A stretch of DNA of 64,000 bases from Hyperoplus lanceolatus (lineage: Eukaryota; Chordata; Actinopteri; Uranoscopiformes; Ammodytidae), in the NCBI GenBank assembly GCA_026929865.2, contig CM049407.1, forward strand, positions 15,698,001 through 15,762,000, written 5' to 3'. Made by a program: the position numbers and the translations under genes. The notes beneath the pieces were generated by a model. That model was not told where the DNA came from. It saw nothing but the letters and a program-made list of their open reading frames with translations, and searched no databases. Position 1 is the first letter of the stretch. The number at the start of each line of letters is the position of its first letter. This document shows, in pieces, positions 63,186 through 64,000 of this stretch.

Positions 63186-64000
63186 GTAAGTTAATGCATC
63201 TTTTGTCACCTTTGGTATTCCTTTTCTTTTAGCCATGTGAGCATAATGGCTGTAGGGATGGCAATGTATTGTCTGTCCGTCCGTCCGGTCAGTCGGTTTA
63301 TACATCCATAGACCTGAGAATATTCCAACTGAATTTGGTGACACCCTGACTTTTCTACTAGCTAGTAGCTACACCTGCAGCTCCACACTTTTTTGCTCTT
63401 ATTGAAATGTCTTGACAGTTATTGTTGATAAAGATTGAGTTTCATGAAGCAATGTTTTGTTTACCTCTGCTGCCACTAGCAGTTTTCACTTAACTGAATT
63501 GTCATAATAACTTTGAGGATCACCTGATGTTTAATCCTCCACAATCATCAGGTCGAAATTTCAATTTGTCTAATCCTCTGTTTGTTTAGTCCAATTAGCT
63601 GTATACTTTCTGTTCAGTATTTTTCAGCTAATCAAAGCATGCTATCGTGCTGAAGTATAGTGGCAAGCATGTTTGCATTGGTTTCCTCACCAAAGCACAG
63701 CCTTACAGAGTGGCATATGGAAGTTTATTAGTCTTATAAATGCTGACTGTTTAAATGTATTACCTGTCAAATGTGCTTTTACATTTTTATAATAGAATAT
63801 AAATGCTCATAGTATTGGAAAACCTTTTATCTTAGAAAAATCTTCTCTCTACATCATCATGGCAACATATTCAATTGAAACTTTGTTTCTCTCAACATAA
63901 CCCGAACAATTAACTGGTCAGTTTTCTTTGACTGTGTATTTGTGATTCCAAAACGTTCATTAGATATGTTCAGTCATGTAGAGACTGCTATTTTTATTTG
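63186..64000 (+). other. frem2 intron 8, incomplete
   Basis: Begins GTAAGT and runs off the window without an acceptor or exon. It contains a fish dispersed repeat (63255-63600); the rest is AT-rich with nothing recognised. Confidence 0.8.
63255..63600. repeat. Fish dispersed repeat, copy 2
   Basis: Includes GTCCGTCCGTCCGGTCAGTC, AATTTGGTGACACCCTGACTT, TTGAGGATCACCTGATGTTT and ATCATCAGGTCGAAATTTC. It is the same family as 39380-39660 (shared 'CCATCAGG...CAATTTTAACTTGTCC' and 'GGTGA...CCTGACTT' elements). Confidence 0.55.

Overview
The window is animal genomic DNA, almost certainly from a teleost fish and probably a percomorph. It contains one multi-exon vertebrate gene with GT-AG introns. 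Its intergenic and intronic DNA is full of dinucleotide microsatellites, several fish-type interspersed repeats, and DNA transposons and retrotransposons of kinds common in fish. Nothing looks bacterial, viral or plasmid-borne.

Layout: positions 1 to about 12,780 are intergenic. They hold no convincing gene, a GT minisatellite, a CTCTT satellite, a diverged fish repeat and a SINE-like element with a 13-bp target duplication. From 13,076 to the right edge runs the 5' two thirds of a frem2 gene on the plus strand. A giant first exon of about 5 kb encodes the signal peptide and the CSPG repeats. Seven smaller exons follow at 20,782, 39,142, 47,970, 52,911, 54,418, 62,671 and 62,976. They complete the last CSPG repeat and encode Calx-beta domains 1 to 3, giving about 2,068 residues in all. 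Every intron interrupts the first base of a codon (phase 1), and each Calx-beta domain is built from a pair of exons. The remaining exons (further Calx-beta domains, transmembrane segment, cytoplasmic tail) must lie beyond 64,000. Frem2 is an extracellular-matrix protein that acts with Fras1 and Frem1 in embryonic basement membranes.

The introns carry the mobile DNA. Intron 2 (18 kb) contains a hAT-type element (27,918-33,991, 8-bp target duplication). It is interrupted by a 4.46-kb BEL/Pao-like LTR element (28,879-33,342) with matching 349-bp LTRs, a 5-bp target duplication and an intact 1,074-codon Gag-protease reading frame, but no reverse transcriptase or integrase. Intron 3 holds a 5'-truncated LINE with a reverse-transcriptase fragment on the minus strand. 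Intron 4 holds a second LINE fragment inserted at the edge of a long GT microsatellite. Intron 6 holds a Tc1-like element made mostly of two inverted arms of about 658 bp, followed directly by an element whose terminal sequence matches another element in intron 2. None of these elements appears to contribute to the frem2 protein.
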